Part shown: positions 1-11,700 of the stretch, one piece after another | How positions within the stretch are numbered: position 1 is the first letter of the stretch | How the letters are laid out: each line of letters opens with the position of its first letter | From: Plecoglossus altivelis | Taxonomy: Eukaryota; Chordata; Actinopteri; Osmeriformes; Plecoglossidae | Assembly (NCBI GenBank): GCA_036571765.1 | Contig: BROE01000025.1 | Coordinates: 206,663 to 270,662, forward strand | Length of the DNA: 64,000 nt | Reading direction: 5' to 3' | Position numbers and translations under genes: made by a program | The notes under the pieces: generated by a model | What the model saw: the letters and a program-made list of their open reading frames with translations, nothing else | Databases searched by the model: none | What the model was told of the DNA's origin: nothing

Positions 1-544
1 ACATATGGAATCGCTCACGTGTCCTCTATAAACTTTTCAATGTTTAATAAAACAAATCAAATAGAGTACATAGCTTAACTTTCAGCCATTACCCATCGAT
101 ATAAAGAATGATTGTGACAAAGTCTTACCCTTTTTTTGTAAATATGATACACCAAAAGTGCCTAAAGGAAGGACAGCATAGAATTATGGATCAGAAGTGC
201 ATAGTTCATAGCATTTACAAGCAACAGTGCAATGAAACTCTTAACTACTGTTGAACATTCAAAACAATTTTCGCTACAGTGCAACTGTAGCTCAATTTGA
301 GGAGAAGAAGTCCAAATGGATTAAAGGTAATCAAGCTGAATGGGAGGATAATAGACTGGAGGATCCTGCAAGGATGAAATAAAGCTCCGTCTGGTCAGGT
401 TTCAATAGATTGTTCATCGTATGTAAATATTAGAATGCGTTTCTAAATGCGTTTGTGATCAGGAATTTGAGATAAAGCCAACTCAACAAGCACTTTCTAA
501 AGATGGCTTCTAACTACAGTATTATGTGTCTATAATGCTTTCAG

Positions 545-704
545 ACCCTTTTTGACATCACTACATTCTTCCTCTCTGATGTGTGATGTTAGGACTCTTA
601 GAAAGGAACAGACTCCTGTGGACTGGACCATCATGCTTCCAGGCGTGGATAAAGTCCTGAGAGAAACCCAAAGGCATTTACCCACAGCTCAGCAAAAACC
701 TACA
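545..704 (+). CDS. gpat2: possible 5' coding exon of gpat2
   Basis: A stretch bounded by a good acceptor (tttcag, ending 544) and a good donor (gtaaga at 705) is open through its whole length. From the ATG at 579 it encodes 42 residues starting MCDVRTLRKEQ and ending AQQKPT in phase 0. That phase joins directly to the phase-0 exon at 2715. If used, the protein would be about 810 aa. I see no clear similarity to the poorly conserved GPAT2 N-terminus, so this rests on splice signals and frame only. Confidence 0.4.
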
Positions 705-1264
705 GTAAGATATTCTAGATTACGCTATGCTACATTACACTACACTAGATAACAAGATGATGATGATGTATAATAGAATTATATTGTATTGCACAACAAT
801 ATTACATTGCCAGAGCTGGAAATCACGACCATTTTGGTTGTGTATGCTCCTGTAACTGTATCTGTGCAACCTTTAAATATATTTGGGAGCATTTGTGCAA
901 GAGCAGATACTCCTATGGTGCCAAATGTTTTAATTTCCCACATTTGCTAATTGGCCTACAGCATAGTATATGCCTGCTCCGAGATGATTTACTGGTCTAC
1001 CATCCAATCCAGGATTACAAAACCAAAACGTCCTCATTACCTTAACTTTAATGCAGATATTGTATTCGTTACAAATGTCCACTGGCTGTCATCACGCTCC
1101 GCTTCACATGACAAGGAATTTGAAGAGTTGCAAAGACTGAGCATTTTCAGTGTATGCTCCCAGATTTTTCGGGGCGCTCCCAACGTTTTAAAGTTGAAGA
1201 GAATACTTAAGGTTATTATACTAAACTGGAATAGGTAGGATTTACTACACTAGAATACTCTACA

Positions 1265-1345
1265 CCAGGGGTCGGGAACCTATGGCTCGCGAGCCAGGTC
1301 TGGCTCTTTTGATGATTGGATCTGGCTCGCAGATAAAACAAAATA
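1265..1345 (+). mobile_element. hAT-like non-autonomous element end
   Basis: CAGGGGTCGGGAACCTATGG followed by ctcgcgagccaggtctggct is the terminal sequence style of widely dispersed vertebrate hAT elements, including the small GGCTCGCGAGCC palindrome. No transposase is present. Confidence 0.5.
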
Positions 1346-1359
1346 TTCTCACTTGTATA

Positions 1360-1472
1360 CAAAGCGGCGATCAAGATGGTAATGTTTGCAATCAAGATGG
1401 TCATATTTGCAATCAAGATGGTCATGTTTGCAATCAAGATGGTCATGTTTGCAATCAAGATGGTCACTTTTT
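1360..1472 (+). repeat. 21-bp tandem repeat, five units
   Basis: The unit caatcaagatggtcatgtttg recurs about five times with few changes, directly after the hAT-like end, and the two probably belong to one element. Confidence 0.85.
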
Positions 1473-2714
1473 GAAAATAAGATATATTTGTCAATTTTTA
1501 TTGATCTTTATTTATATTTTATTATTAGACTCTCATATGATCTGATTATTGATTTTAGATATTAAAAAAATAAAATCGAAAAAATAGATTAGCTTCTGTA
1601 TTTTACTGTTATTAAGTGATACATTTCAATATTAAAATTAATTTTGATCAGCTGAGCTTGATTAGCTCTTCTCAAGAGACCATCTGTTTATTGGTCTGGA
1701 AGCATTCTTCCTCCCTGCGGTGATGTATGGGTTGTGATCAAGTGATAAATCCTAGGTCTATTGTCATGATAATGCTGTATTGACAGATTGTGGGATATTG
1801 TGTGCCACTACCGTTTACAATGCCCTTACACTTGTTGACTCCAGATTCACCTAAACTTGTCAACTCGTATTACATCTGTTCTTTTGGAGAAAAGAAATTG
1901 TCAACAGAACCAATTGCCACCAGTGTAGGCAATCACTATGATGGCAATAAAAGGAAGTCTGTCAACCCATAAACTGATACAGTAACGTTCACATTAGACT
2001 AGCTACAGTGGCTACATAAAAAATCCCAAGAACCAGAACTGAAGATACCTGACACGGAAACACTAATCAATCAAAATTATTGCAATAGACGGGGACAGGG
2101 AGTTTTCAGGAAATCTTAATGAGGATGGATCTATGCTTTTTTCAAAGTCAATTAAATTGATCACATTTGACATCTGTTGTGGAACATCTTCGGTCGCTCC
2201 AAAGTAAGAACAGGAAGGCAAGCGGAATTCCGCAGTCTGAATATCTGCCGAAAACGTGGCAAAAAATCAGCAGGGGTGGGCCCATTCACTGAACCTTTTT
2301 TGGGCCCAGAATTTGCTATGGGCAGGCCTGAGCCCCAGTTTTAGGTTTTGCATTGCAGTATGCTGTAAACTATAAAGGACACAAGAAGGGATATTTATTT
2401 GTAAATTTTGGTTTTGATGACCAATTTTCATCTGCCTCACACCTAAAGTGTTTCCATTTGTGGCTCTTCCACTTTTAGTAGAGCCTCTGCAGCAGTAGCT
2501 GTTTGTTTAGTGTTGCCAATTTAACTTCTAAGTGTCTGACCCGGTACTTCAGAAATTCTAGTAACATACAGATGTTTTGGTTGTGGGTTGTTGTTTGTTG
2601 TTGCTTTTGCATTGTTTTGCTTGAGTACATACTTGGTACCGGAATACAGGTTTTTGTTATATCACTATTGTGAAGTGTGAGTTATTGTAATGTATGTGAC
2701 TTTATGCCCCTCAG

Positions 2715-5700
2715 ATGTCCTGGGGGTTAAAGGTTAAGAAGAAGCTAAAGGCTGTGGCTCCCCACCTTGGCATGTTCAGACCCACTATCGGCCAGTGCTG
2801 CCAGCAGTGTACCCCTGACAGCCTGGTGAGAGAGAGAGAAAGAGAGTGAAAAAGAGAACATATAGGCATGGTGATATATAGGGATGGAAATAGTGGAATA
2901 AAGTTAGAGGGATGGGAGTGAGAGGGATAAAAAGGATATATAAAGGGATGAAGAGGAGAATGTTAGTAGCAAGTCTGTGTGTTTCAGGTCAGGAATTCTG
3001 GACAGACCTCTACTTCCCTGGGCTTCCAGAACCTTTTAAATGTGAAAGAGACACATACCAGGTAGAATGAGCTGCAAAACACAAACAACTGAGGCCTATA
3101 CTAAAAAACAATTTCAACATACACAGGACATCTTTCTTAACTGGCCTCGCAACAGCTTCTAACTGTCACATAGAAGTTTGATTTTCTCACATTAGCTATG
3201 ACCGTAGAACCTGCATCGACGTTTCCCAATGCAGCGTTGTCTGAACGCCCCTGGGGGGCTTTGCAAAACATTTTAAATGGGGGCGTTGAAGTCTTCTTGG
3301 GGATCGTTAGTGTGACCGGACATTCAATGCACAATTTGTCCTTTGACGTAGGTACAGAGGCTGGCTGGTGAGGAGACTGTGCTATGTGCTGTTTGTCAAG
3401 GGACGCAGGGTGGAGCCCAGTGCTGCTACTGATAGGCTGGACAGAGTATGGAAAAGTGACAGGTAAAGGGGGGACTCTGCAAGAGAACAAGTTGGGTTGG
3501 GGAGTCTGGAAGAGTATGGAGATTCATAACAAGTGGATGTGTAAAAAACAACCTGTAAATATTTTCCAGGGTACAGAAGGCTCTCTCCATCCCCCACACA
3601 CCCGCTGCGTTGCAAGACATTCAGGAGCCATTTACTCATCTCTCCCCCTACCACCTCCTCATCAACACCTGCATCTACCCACCTCTTATTCGGTGTGTGT
3701 GTGTTTGTGTGTAACATTTTGCCTCGGCATTTCCATGTTAGTAAAGCATACCATCCTAATCATTAGGAACCTGCCTCTACATTCTGAACTCGGGAGACTC
3801 CATAAATGGAAGTCACATTCAAGATTTTCTCTTTGGGATTTCCATCCTATTTCTGTCATTGGAGTACCTATGCCATCCTTTTTAAAGTGTGTCCTTCCTC
3901 TTGTGCCAAGTCTGTCCCTTACTATCTATCTCCCTTCTCCCGCTCACCTTCCCCCCCTTTCCAGTTTAGTAGGCTGGCTGGCGCTGAAGCTCCTGAAGTG
4001 TGTATTCTGTAGTGTTCAAGTTAACCTAAACCATCTGGCTTCCCTACAGAGAGCTTCACAGCAGGTAGACATCTCATACAGTCTCACTTGTATTTTTAAA
4101 CTTGTGTCAAGAACTTGATGAGAGACCCAAAGTGTATGTGTCTCAGGGTTGTCCCTTGGTGTACGTGTGCGAGCATCAGTGTGTGGTGGATTATGTCCTG
4201 TTGCCCCTGGTCCTGTTCTGCTACAACCTTAGGATCCCGTACACAATCTTCCCCCTGCAGATACACACATCCTGGATACGGTACATGCGCACACACAACG
4301 TTCTCTCTCTCAAACACGCATACATACAGACACCACACCTCCTCTGTTTCTTTCACCCTCTGACTCAAACACTCACCTCTCAGCCATACTATCTGTCTAA
4401 CACACAAACATATCCTGTCTCACACACGCACACACACCACCTCCTCTCTTATTCACACGTACACATACAGTCCAGCCCTAAATTATTCATACCCCTGGCA
4501 AATTTGGACATAATTACTTTAATTCAACCATTACTTTTTATTTTTTCTTAATGGTAAATGACACAGGCCTCTCCCAGAAGATAATGTACAAGAGGCATCA
4601 TTTTAAGTCAGGAGAGACCAGGGATGCTAAAGTGATCTTATTTACAGATATAAATGTACTACAAGTGTTTGGTCTTAGACCTCGAAGGAATTATAGATCA
4701 AAGGCACCTGCTCTAGCTTGGCATTGCCGTCCTACGTACTTCCGCTCAATTTCGATTTCCCCTCTGTAGTAGGTCTGGACCTGATCCGATCAGCAAACAG
4801 GGGGAGTGGCAGATAACGATGACAATGACGTAGCGCACTAGTTTAAGTTGTAGTTCTGTAATGGCGGTGGAAAAAGATAGAAGCGAAGCCATTTGTTCCG
4901 TTCTGGCGATGCTACCGAATATCCAGAACATAAACCCGGAGCAAGAACAGTCTTTACAAAGTTTTGTTGGTGGCCATGATGTTGTGGCCCTCCTCCCCAC
5001 GAGGTTTGGGTAATGTGAAGGGTAATTTGAAGGAAATTCTTATCATCATAAAGGATGTTTTTGGGGATACACAGTGCCTTGCAAAAGTATTGTCCCCCTT
5101 GGCGTTTGTTGTCTTACAACCTGGAATTAAAATGAGCTTGTATTTGGAGTTCATGTAATGGACATTCACAAAATAGTCATAAAATGTATGGAACCCCCCC
5201 CCCCCAGTTCTATTTTATTTAAAAGATTCTGGTGGTGCATCTGTATTCACCCCATTCCTATTAAGCCTCTAAATAAGATCTGGTGCAACCGATTACCTTC
5301 AGAAGTCATGTAATTTGTTAAATAAAGTCCACCTGTGTGCATTCTAAGTGTCACATGATCTCAGTATATATACACCTGTTCTGAAAGACCCCAGAGTCTG
5401 CAACACCACTAAGCAAGGGGCGCCACTAGGCAAGTGGCACCATGAAGACCAAGGAGCTCTCTAAACAGGTCAGGGACAAAGTTGTGGAGAAGTACAGGTC
5501 AGGGGTCGGGCTATAAAAACGATTCCAAACTTTAACATCCCATGGAGCACCATTGAAGCCATTTTTGAAAAATTGAAAGATTATGGCACCACAACAAACC
5601 TGGCAAGAGAGGGCCACACACCAAAACTCATGGACCAGGCAAGGAGGGCTTTAATCAGAGTCAACAAAGAGACAAAAGATAACCCTTAAGGAAATACAAA

Positions 5701-8700
5701 GCTCCACGCCTCGGGATCCCCTCGGAGGAGCTGGAGGAGGTGTGTGTGTGTGTGGAGAAGGAAGTCTGGACCTCCCTGCTCAGACTGCTGCCCCCGCGAC
5801 CCGGCCTCGTATAAGCGGAAGACGATGGATAGATGGATGGAATTATTATTTCCACCATGGTGCCTCTTTTACATTTTCTTATCCTTTGCGAGATGCCTGA
5901 TTCATTTTCAGTATAATAAATAAATTAAAAACTTGCTGGTTGAATAAAAGTAACTTGAAGTCTGTATTTGTCAGGGGTATGAATAATTTTAGGCTTGACT
6001 TTACAACTCTTTTTTTCTCATATTCACACACACACACACAGCTCCTCTCATGCACATCGATATACTTGTAAGGTCGTTTTTGTTGCTGGCTTCCCATCAT
6101 GGCTAACTTTCCTGTCCTTCAAAAAGGTCTGTCCTGCAAAAGCTAGGTGTGGTTCTTCTCCCTATTGGTGCTAACAGTGAAGAGGATGCTTATATTAACA
6201 GCCTCCACTCGCCAGTTATGACCTCAGTAAGTCTGCCTCCATTTTTGTAACAGGGACATGTACACACATCAATACACAAGCCTGGTACAACCCTACAACC
6301 TGACTCCAGTTATCTATTTGCTCTGAAACACTGACAATACTGCTGTTCTTTTGCCTGGGACGAAATAAGTTAATTGAATGTAGCATAAATTGTAATGGGG
6401 TCTGAATCGGTAGCCATTCCTTTTGTAGTTTGCGTCAATGTCTGCTCCTTTCAATAGTTCTAGCAGTTGTTTCGCCCTGTTCCTCTCCTCCTCTCCCATG
6501 CTTCCCTTCTCTCTTATCCTTTTCTCCCTTGTTTATTATTATCCTCCTCATCTCCTGTTGCTCCATTGGTTATCCTCCCCCCTGTCCTCTCTCCTACATC
6601 ATCTCCTGTTGCTCCATTGGTTATCCTCCCCCCTGTCCTCTCTCCTACAGATGTTGAAGGAGCTGTTGTGTGAGAGGCAGGATCTCAGTGTGTGTGTGTC
6701 TGGGTTGAGTGGGCAGAGTGGGCAGTGGTTGACACGACTCAATCAAGTCATGCTGGAGGAGGCCGTGCCCACTGTCTGCCTGGTGCCCATTGGCATCTCT
6801 TACGACTGTGTTCCCCTGGCCAGCATAAAGGTATGGAGCTTAGAAACACATACTCAGACACTCCCACACATACTCCAGGTGTGTGTCGGTTTGCAGTATG
6901 ATATCTACATGTCTCAGTTGTGTTTTGTGGTGGTTTTTTTGTGTTCTTGTTTTGTCCTGTGTTCTCAATGTCCACTTTCTGTCTCTTTATGTTATTTTAA
7001 AGTGTCTGAGTTATTTTTTTTAAAGCGCTATATATAACTTGTGTATTATTATAGTGTATGCTGTCTACAGTGAAGTGTGTGTGTTCGTGGTGTAGGTGCT
7101 CTCTGTAGCGAGGTGTTTTCAATAGTGATGTGAACGAGCAATGTCAGTATGGTCCCAGTAAAAACCATTCTAGCTAGCATAACACAGTTAAGGTAATATA
7201 TGTGAGGAAGTAAATGCTAGTCCCAGCACCACACCGCTCATGAGGAGTGAGTGTACTCATCAACAGGTGATCAGGAGTAAAAAATGTATCGCTAGCTTTC
7301 GCAAATTAATTTATCGGTTTTGAGAAAACAAGCAAGAAACAAATTACCTGTAATGAGAGAACAGCTTTATCTCAAAGTTTTTAATATATAGGTCAATTTT
7401 GTAATTATTTTGGAAGGGCTGGAGGCCATGTTTGGGGATGTCCTACCAAAATAATGGAAGTGTAAATACTAAAGAGTGTGTGGTCTGCAGTTAGGTGTAT
7501 TTGTGTGCCAGTTTTGTCAGCTGCCTGCAGAGAGATATTTGTAATTGGGTCTGCAGTGCGGCGTTTGTGTACACTTTACAGTGTAGTGTGTGTGCTGTCT
7601 GCAGTGAGGGATGTTTGTGTTTAAGTTTTGTATTCTGACTGAAATGAGGTGTTGTGTGTGCGATTAGCAGTAAGGTGTGTGTGTGTGCGTGCGCGATTAG
7701 CAGTAAGGTGTGTGTGTGTGTGTGTTATCTGCAGGGAGGTATTTGTGGATGTTCCAGGTTTGTGTTATGTATGTGGTGAAGTGTGTTTGTGTGTGTACAG
7801 TTTGCAATGTTCCTGGTGTGTGCAGAATTTGCAGTGAGGTGTGTGTGTCCGGTCTATAGTGATATGATTGCTGTCTGTGGTAAAGTCTGTGTGTGTGTTG
7901 CAGGTGACTGTTCGATCTGCAATGAGGTGTGTGTGGTCAATGCTCCAGGGCAGGTACAGAGGCAGTGTCAGGGTCCACTTTTCCCAGCCCTTCTCTTTCA
8001 AAGTGAGGAGCATTTCTCTATAGAACCTTCCAGATTTGTCTCTTTTTTTCCCCTGATGATATGGTTTTTGTGTATGTATGTGAGTAGGAGATGTGTGAAT
8101 CTGGAAGGTGCAAAGTGGATGGAGGGAGTCCCCTACATAATATGCTGCTTCCTGCCATCCTAGAGAACAGGTAGAACCACATAAAATATCAGTTAGTAGT
8201 TAGTGAGAGGTGAGGGGTACACACACTTGAAAGCAAACACAGACAAACAAACCAATGATCATCAACACTTTAATCCTACCATCTGAACCTTACTATCTTT
8301 TTTACTCAGGCTTCATGTCCTGTTGTAATTTGGTGTCTTTAGACAAACACAAGAAAGCAACCTTATTAGTGCACAAACACACACTCACACCGAAGTTCCA
8401 CTCAAGTCTTGATTATACATCTACATACATTCTTTCTAACGCAACCTAAATTGTGCAATTGAAGACTGAAACCCATTAACCAGAAACTAACTAGTAAATT
8501 TGCAAGAAAAAAACACATATGCTCATGCTTATGTGTACATGCTGAGGTTCTAGGGAGCACATATCCCTGCAGTTCAACTTTGAGAAGTAATTTGTATTCA
8601 CACACTTATGGACAAGCTCGGGACCACCCACTATACTTTCTCTTTGCTTTCTTTCTTTTATTTCCTCCCTCCTACTTTTTCTGTGAAATCCATCCAGGAA

Positions 8701-11700
8701 GGGATCCATATTTGGTCAGAGGAAGGTGTCCTGGGTCCTTCCTCGTCATTACACGACCACACAGTTGAGCAAATCAGAGCAAGAGTTAGGCATGACACTC
8801 ACCCTCCACAACTTGTACTGTAAGTCTGCATGTTTGGATACTCTGTTTCTGTTTCCCCCCTCTCTGTCTTTCCTTTTCACTTTAATTCCTTTTTTCTTCT
8901 TTGTTCTCTCTGTGTGCTATCTCCAGTGAGGTGTGTGAGGTGCAATTGTGTGTCCCAGGTGTGTCTGCAGTGAGGTGTGTGTGTGTGTGTGCCTGGGATG
9001 TGTATGTGCGGTCTTTAGTAAGGTGTGTGTCTACAGTTCTTGGATGTGTGTGTACAGTGTGTAGATGTCTGTGCTGTTTGCTGTGTCAGATGTTTTCCTG
9101 CAATGAAAAGACTAAGGTGACCACCCTAAGGCTTTCCTCACACCATGTAAACCTTCTAGCATAAATTTCACTAAAAATAGTTATTGTAAAGGAATGCTGT
9201 AATTCAGGCATTCCACAAGCCTGACATGCCACTTAACGTTACAAGCAATACCAGTGGAAGATAAAGAAGACCAACCTACAGTAGTCACGCCAACTTTCAG
9301 AGACTAGATCACCTGCCTGAACTGGAGGAGAGACAGAGAATACCCTAGGGTCAGTCAAAGGCATTACATGACGGGGTTACATAATCCACCACCTAAGCTT
9401 ATTTTTGTGCTAGAAAAAGTGTGTGTATGCTGTCTGCAGTGAATTGTGTATTCCAGGTGTGTCTGTTGTCTGTAGTGATCTCATTGGTGTGTCCCAGTTG
9501 TGTCTAGTATATATGATGTCTGCAGTAAGGTGTCTGTCATCAACACGAAGGGGGACACGTATACATTCTTTCTTTTCCCCTTCTCTTTTTCAATCACTTC
9601 TTTGTGCTCTCCCTCTTCCTTTCTTTCCTTCTTTTTATCCCTGATGTTCTCAGTGTCTATACCATGTTAATCCTGTGCGGAGTAGACATAAACACTTGTT
9701 TCCTGTCAATAGCTACTACATCCTGTATGGCATTGATGTGCACCAGCTTAATGTCCTGTCTTCTGCTGCACAGACACCGCAAGGTACAACCCAGTGTGTG
9801 TCTAGGTTGTGTGTGTCTGGTTAATGCATATTTGTGGGCCTTAGCTTGGGCATGGGTTAGAATCTTGGAGACGATGAGTGTGGGTGGATGTAAGAGTGAG
9901 AAGGAGGGTCTGGTTGAAAGTGAGTATTAAAAATTGTGCCCCTCTCTTCCCTCCTTCAGGGAGTTAGTGTGGAGACACTGTGTCGAGACCTGGTCTGGCT
10001 CACTGAGGAGGTCCTGTTTAGGAACAAAGATGTGGGCTTTGGGGGCAGTCTGGTCCATGTGGTCCACCATGCACTTACTCTGCTTCAGCCCTGCCTGCTC
10101 TTCACCAACCTGCCCTCCAGGTACACAAGGGTGCATGTGTGTGTTGGTAAATGTGATAGCATTCAGTGGGCTGTGTACTTCAAATCAGTCAAGTCCCTCA
10201 TATTTACAGGTAACTATTTATTGCAATGGAAAGGTTTCACTTTGGCAGAATGGTTCTATCCAAGGGGAAAACCTGCATTTAATCAGCTAGCATAGCACAA
10301 GTATATATAATAACATATCTGCATAACATAAATGCCACCGTGGACAGGTAATCACATCCCGTTTAGTGTATTACCCTTTGAACAAGAAATGTCCAAATGA
10401 GTTTAGCACAGACAGGAACAGATCAGCAAATAACCTCAGTGAAGACTTGGAAAAACTTGAAAAACACCTGACTATTCAAGGAAGGGTCTGAATAGTCAGT
10501 TGGATATAAATAAAGATGTTTGAAAAAATCTGTTTGAATTAAACTTGTCAACTTCTCATAGCCAAGGGATAGTGCCGTAGCATCGGATAACTTGAATTTG
10601 AATAACAAATAGCATCTGACGGAAACCTATGGTAATCAATTAAAGGATCTGGCTGAGTGGACTATGCTTCCAGGCTTAGGAGCTGGAGCTAAAGTTCTGC
10701 CATGAATTAAGCACATTATTGTGAGATGACCTACATAAAATCTCAATCAATACAGCCGACGTGACACTTATTACAATCTAGTTTTCCATGTTTTAATACA
10801 TTTAAAAGTAATGTAAGCAATAGAAAGACTGATAGTACTCAGAGCTGTTGAGTTATACTCATACCTACCCACAGCAGTTGGGTCAACGGCTTCTACTAGA
10901 GAAACAGCACATATTTATCTCGGAGTGCAATGAATTCCCTAAGAAGTTCACCAGTAAGGAGACATCCTCGGTGATCACAAAACCAAAAACTACGGGGAGT
11001 TGGTTGAGACTTGTGAAGAGCTAAGGCATAATGGGCTGTCAGATGTCCCTCAAAATCCATATCCTTGGTGTTCATTTGCTCACATTGCTCACCTATAAAT
11101 CTTTTGTAGATATTGTGTTACTTTTGTATAACCAGATGTTAATTTGGATTCATGTTCATGTTGTTTTTATCTGACTATGTGAACGAAAACACAAATACAA
11201 GGGTTATCAATTTTCAGATATCACAGTCCTGATCAGAAAAGTGAATGTAATTTTTCTTGGCTTGTTTAGATGCATTCATGATTTCTTCCATTGGGATATG
11301 ATACATGGTAGGAATTGTGAACATAATTGGGGAATTAGCCATTGAGTAAACAAATACAAATGTACCAATTGAAGCACATATACAGTATGGGTGGCTAGCC
11401 AATCAGTTGATAGAATTCTGGTGAGTGGACCCCACTCCCAACACCCCCCCCCTCCCCCCCACCATCCCTCTTTAGTTTTGCTGGAAAATCTAAATGAAAA
11501 TCTTGAACAGATATTGATCTCAATTTTGGAAAATAAACAGGTCCAAAAGTGTTTCAAAGATACAAATCTCTTCTGCATTTTTGAAAATGAGGTTTCAAAC
11601 ATGCAAACTTATAGTCTGAATTGACATCCATTTTTACATTTGCAAATCTATTTGACCCTAAATATGTAAATATTTATCATTACTATTCCCTCCTACACAC

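Larger units (their letters stand above)
705..2714. other. non-coding stretch before gpat2 exon 1
   Basis: Apart from the hAT-like end and tandem repeat at 1265-1472, I see no gene, RNA or clear repeat here. It is an intron if the exon at 545-704 is real, otherwise upstream flank. Confidence 0.5.
4468..6002. mobile_element. composite Tc1/mariner-type element with inverted termini
   Basis: The left end (cagtccagccctaaattatt at 4468 and about 60 following bases) is the inverse of the right end near 5940-6002 (caggggtatgaataatttta). The element sits in gpat2 intron 6 and is flanked by TA. It encloses a helicase-like fragment, a second truncated Tc1 element and a retrotransposon tail, so it is a nest. 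No intact transposase remains. Confidence 0.65.

Noticed and set aside
9934..10295. Frames running past gpat2 exon 12 into the intron
   Set aside because: Homology to GPAT ends at LPSR at 10120 where a donor gtacac stands, and the phase joins to 12265.
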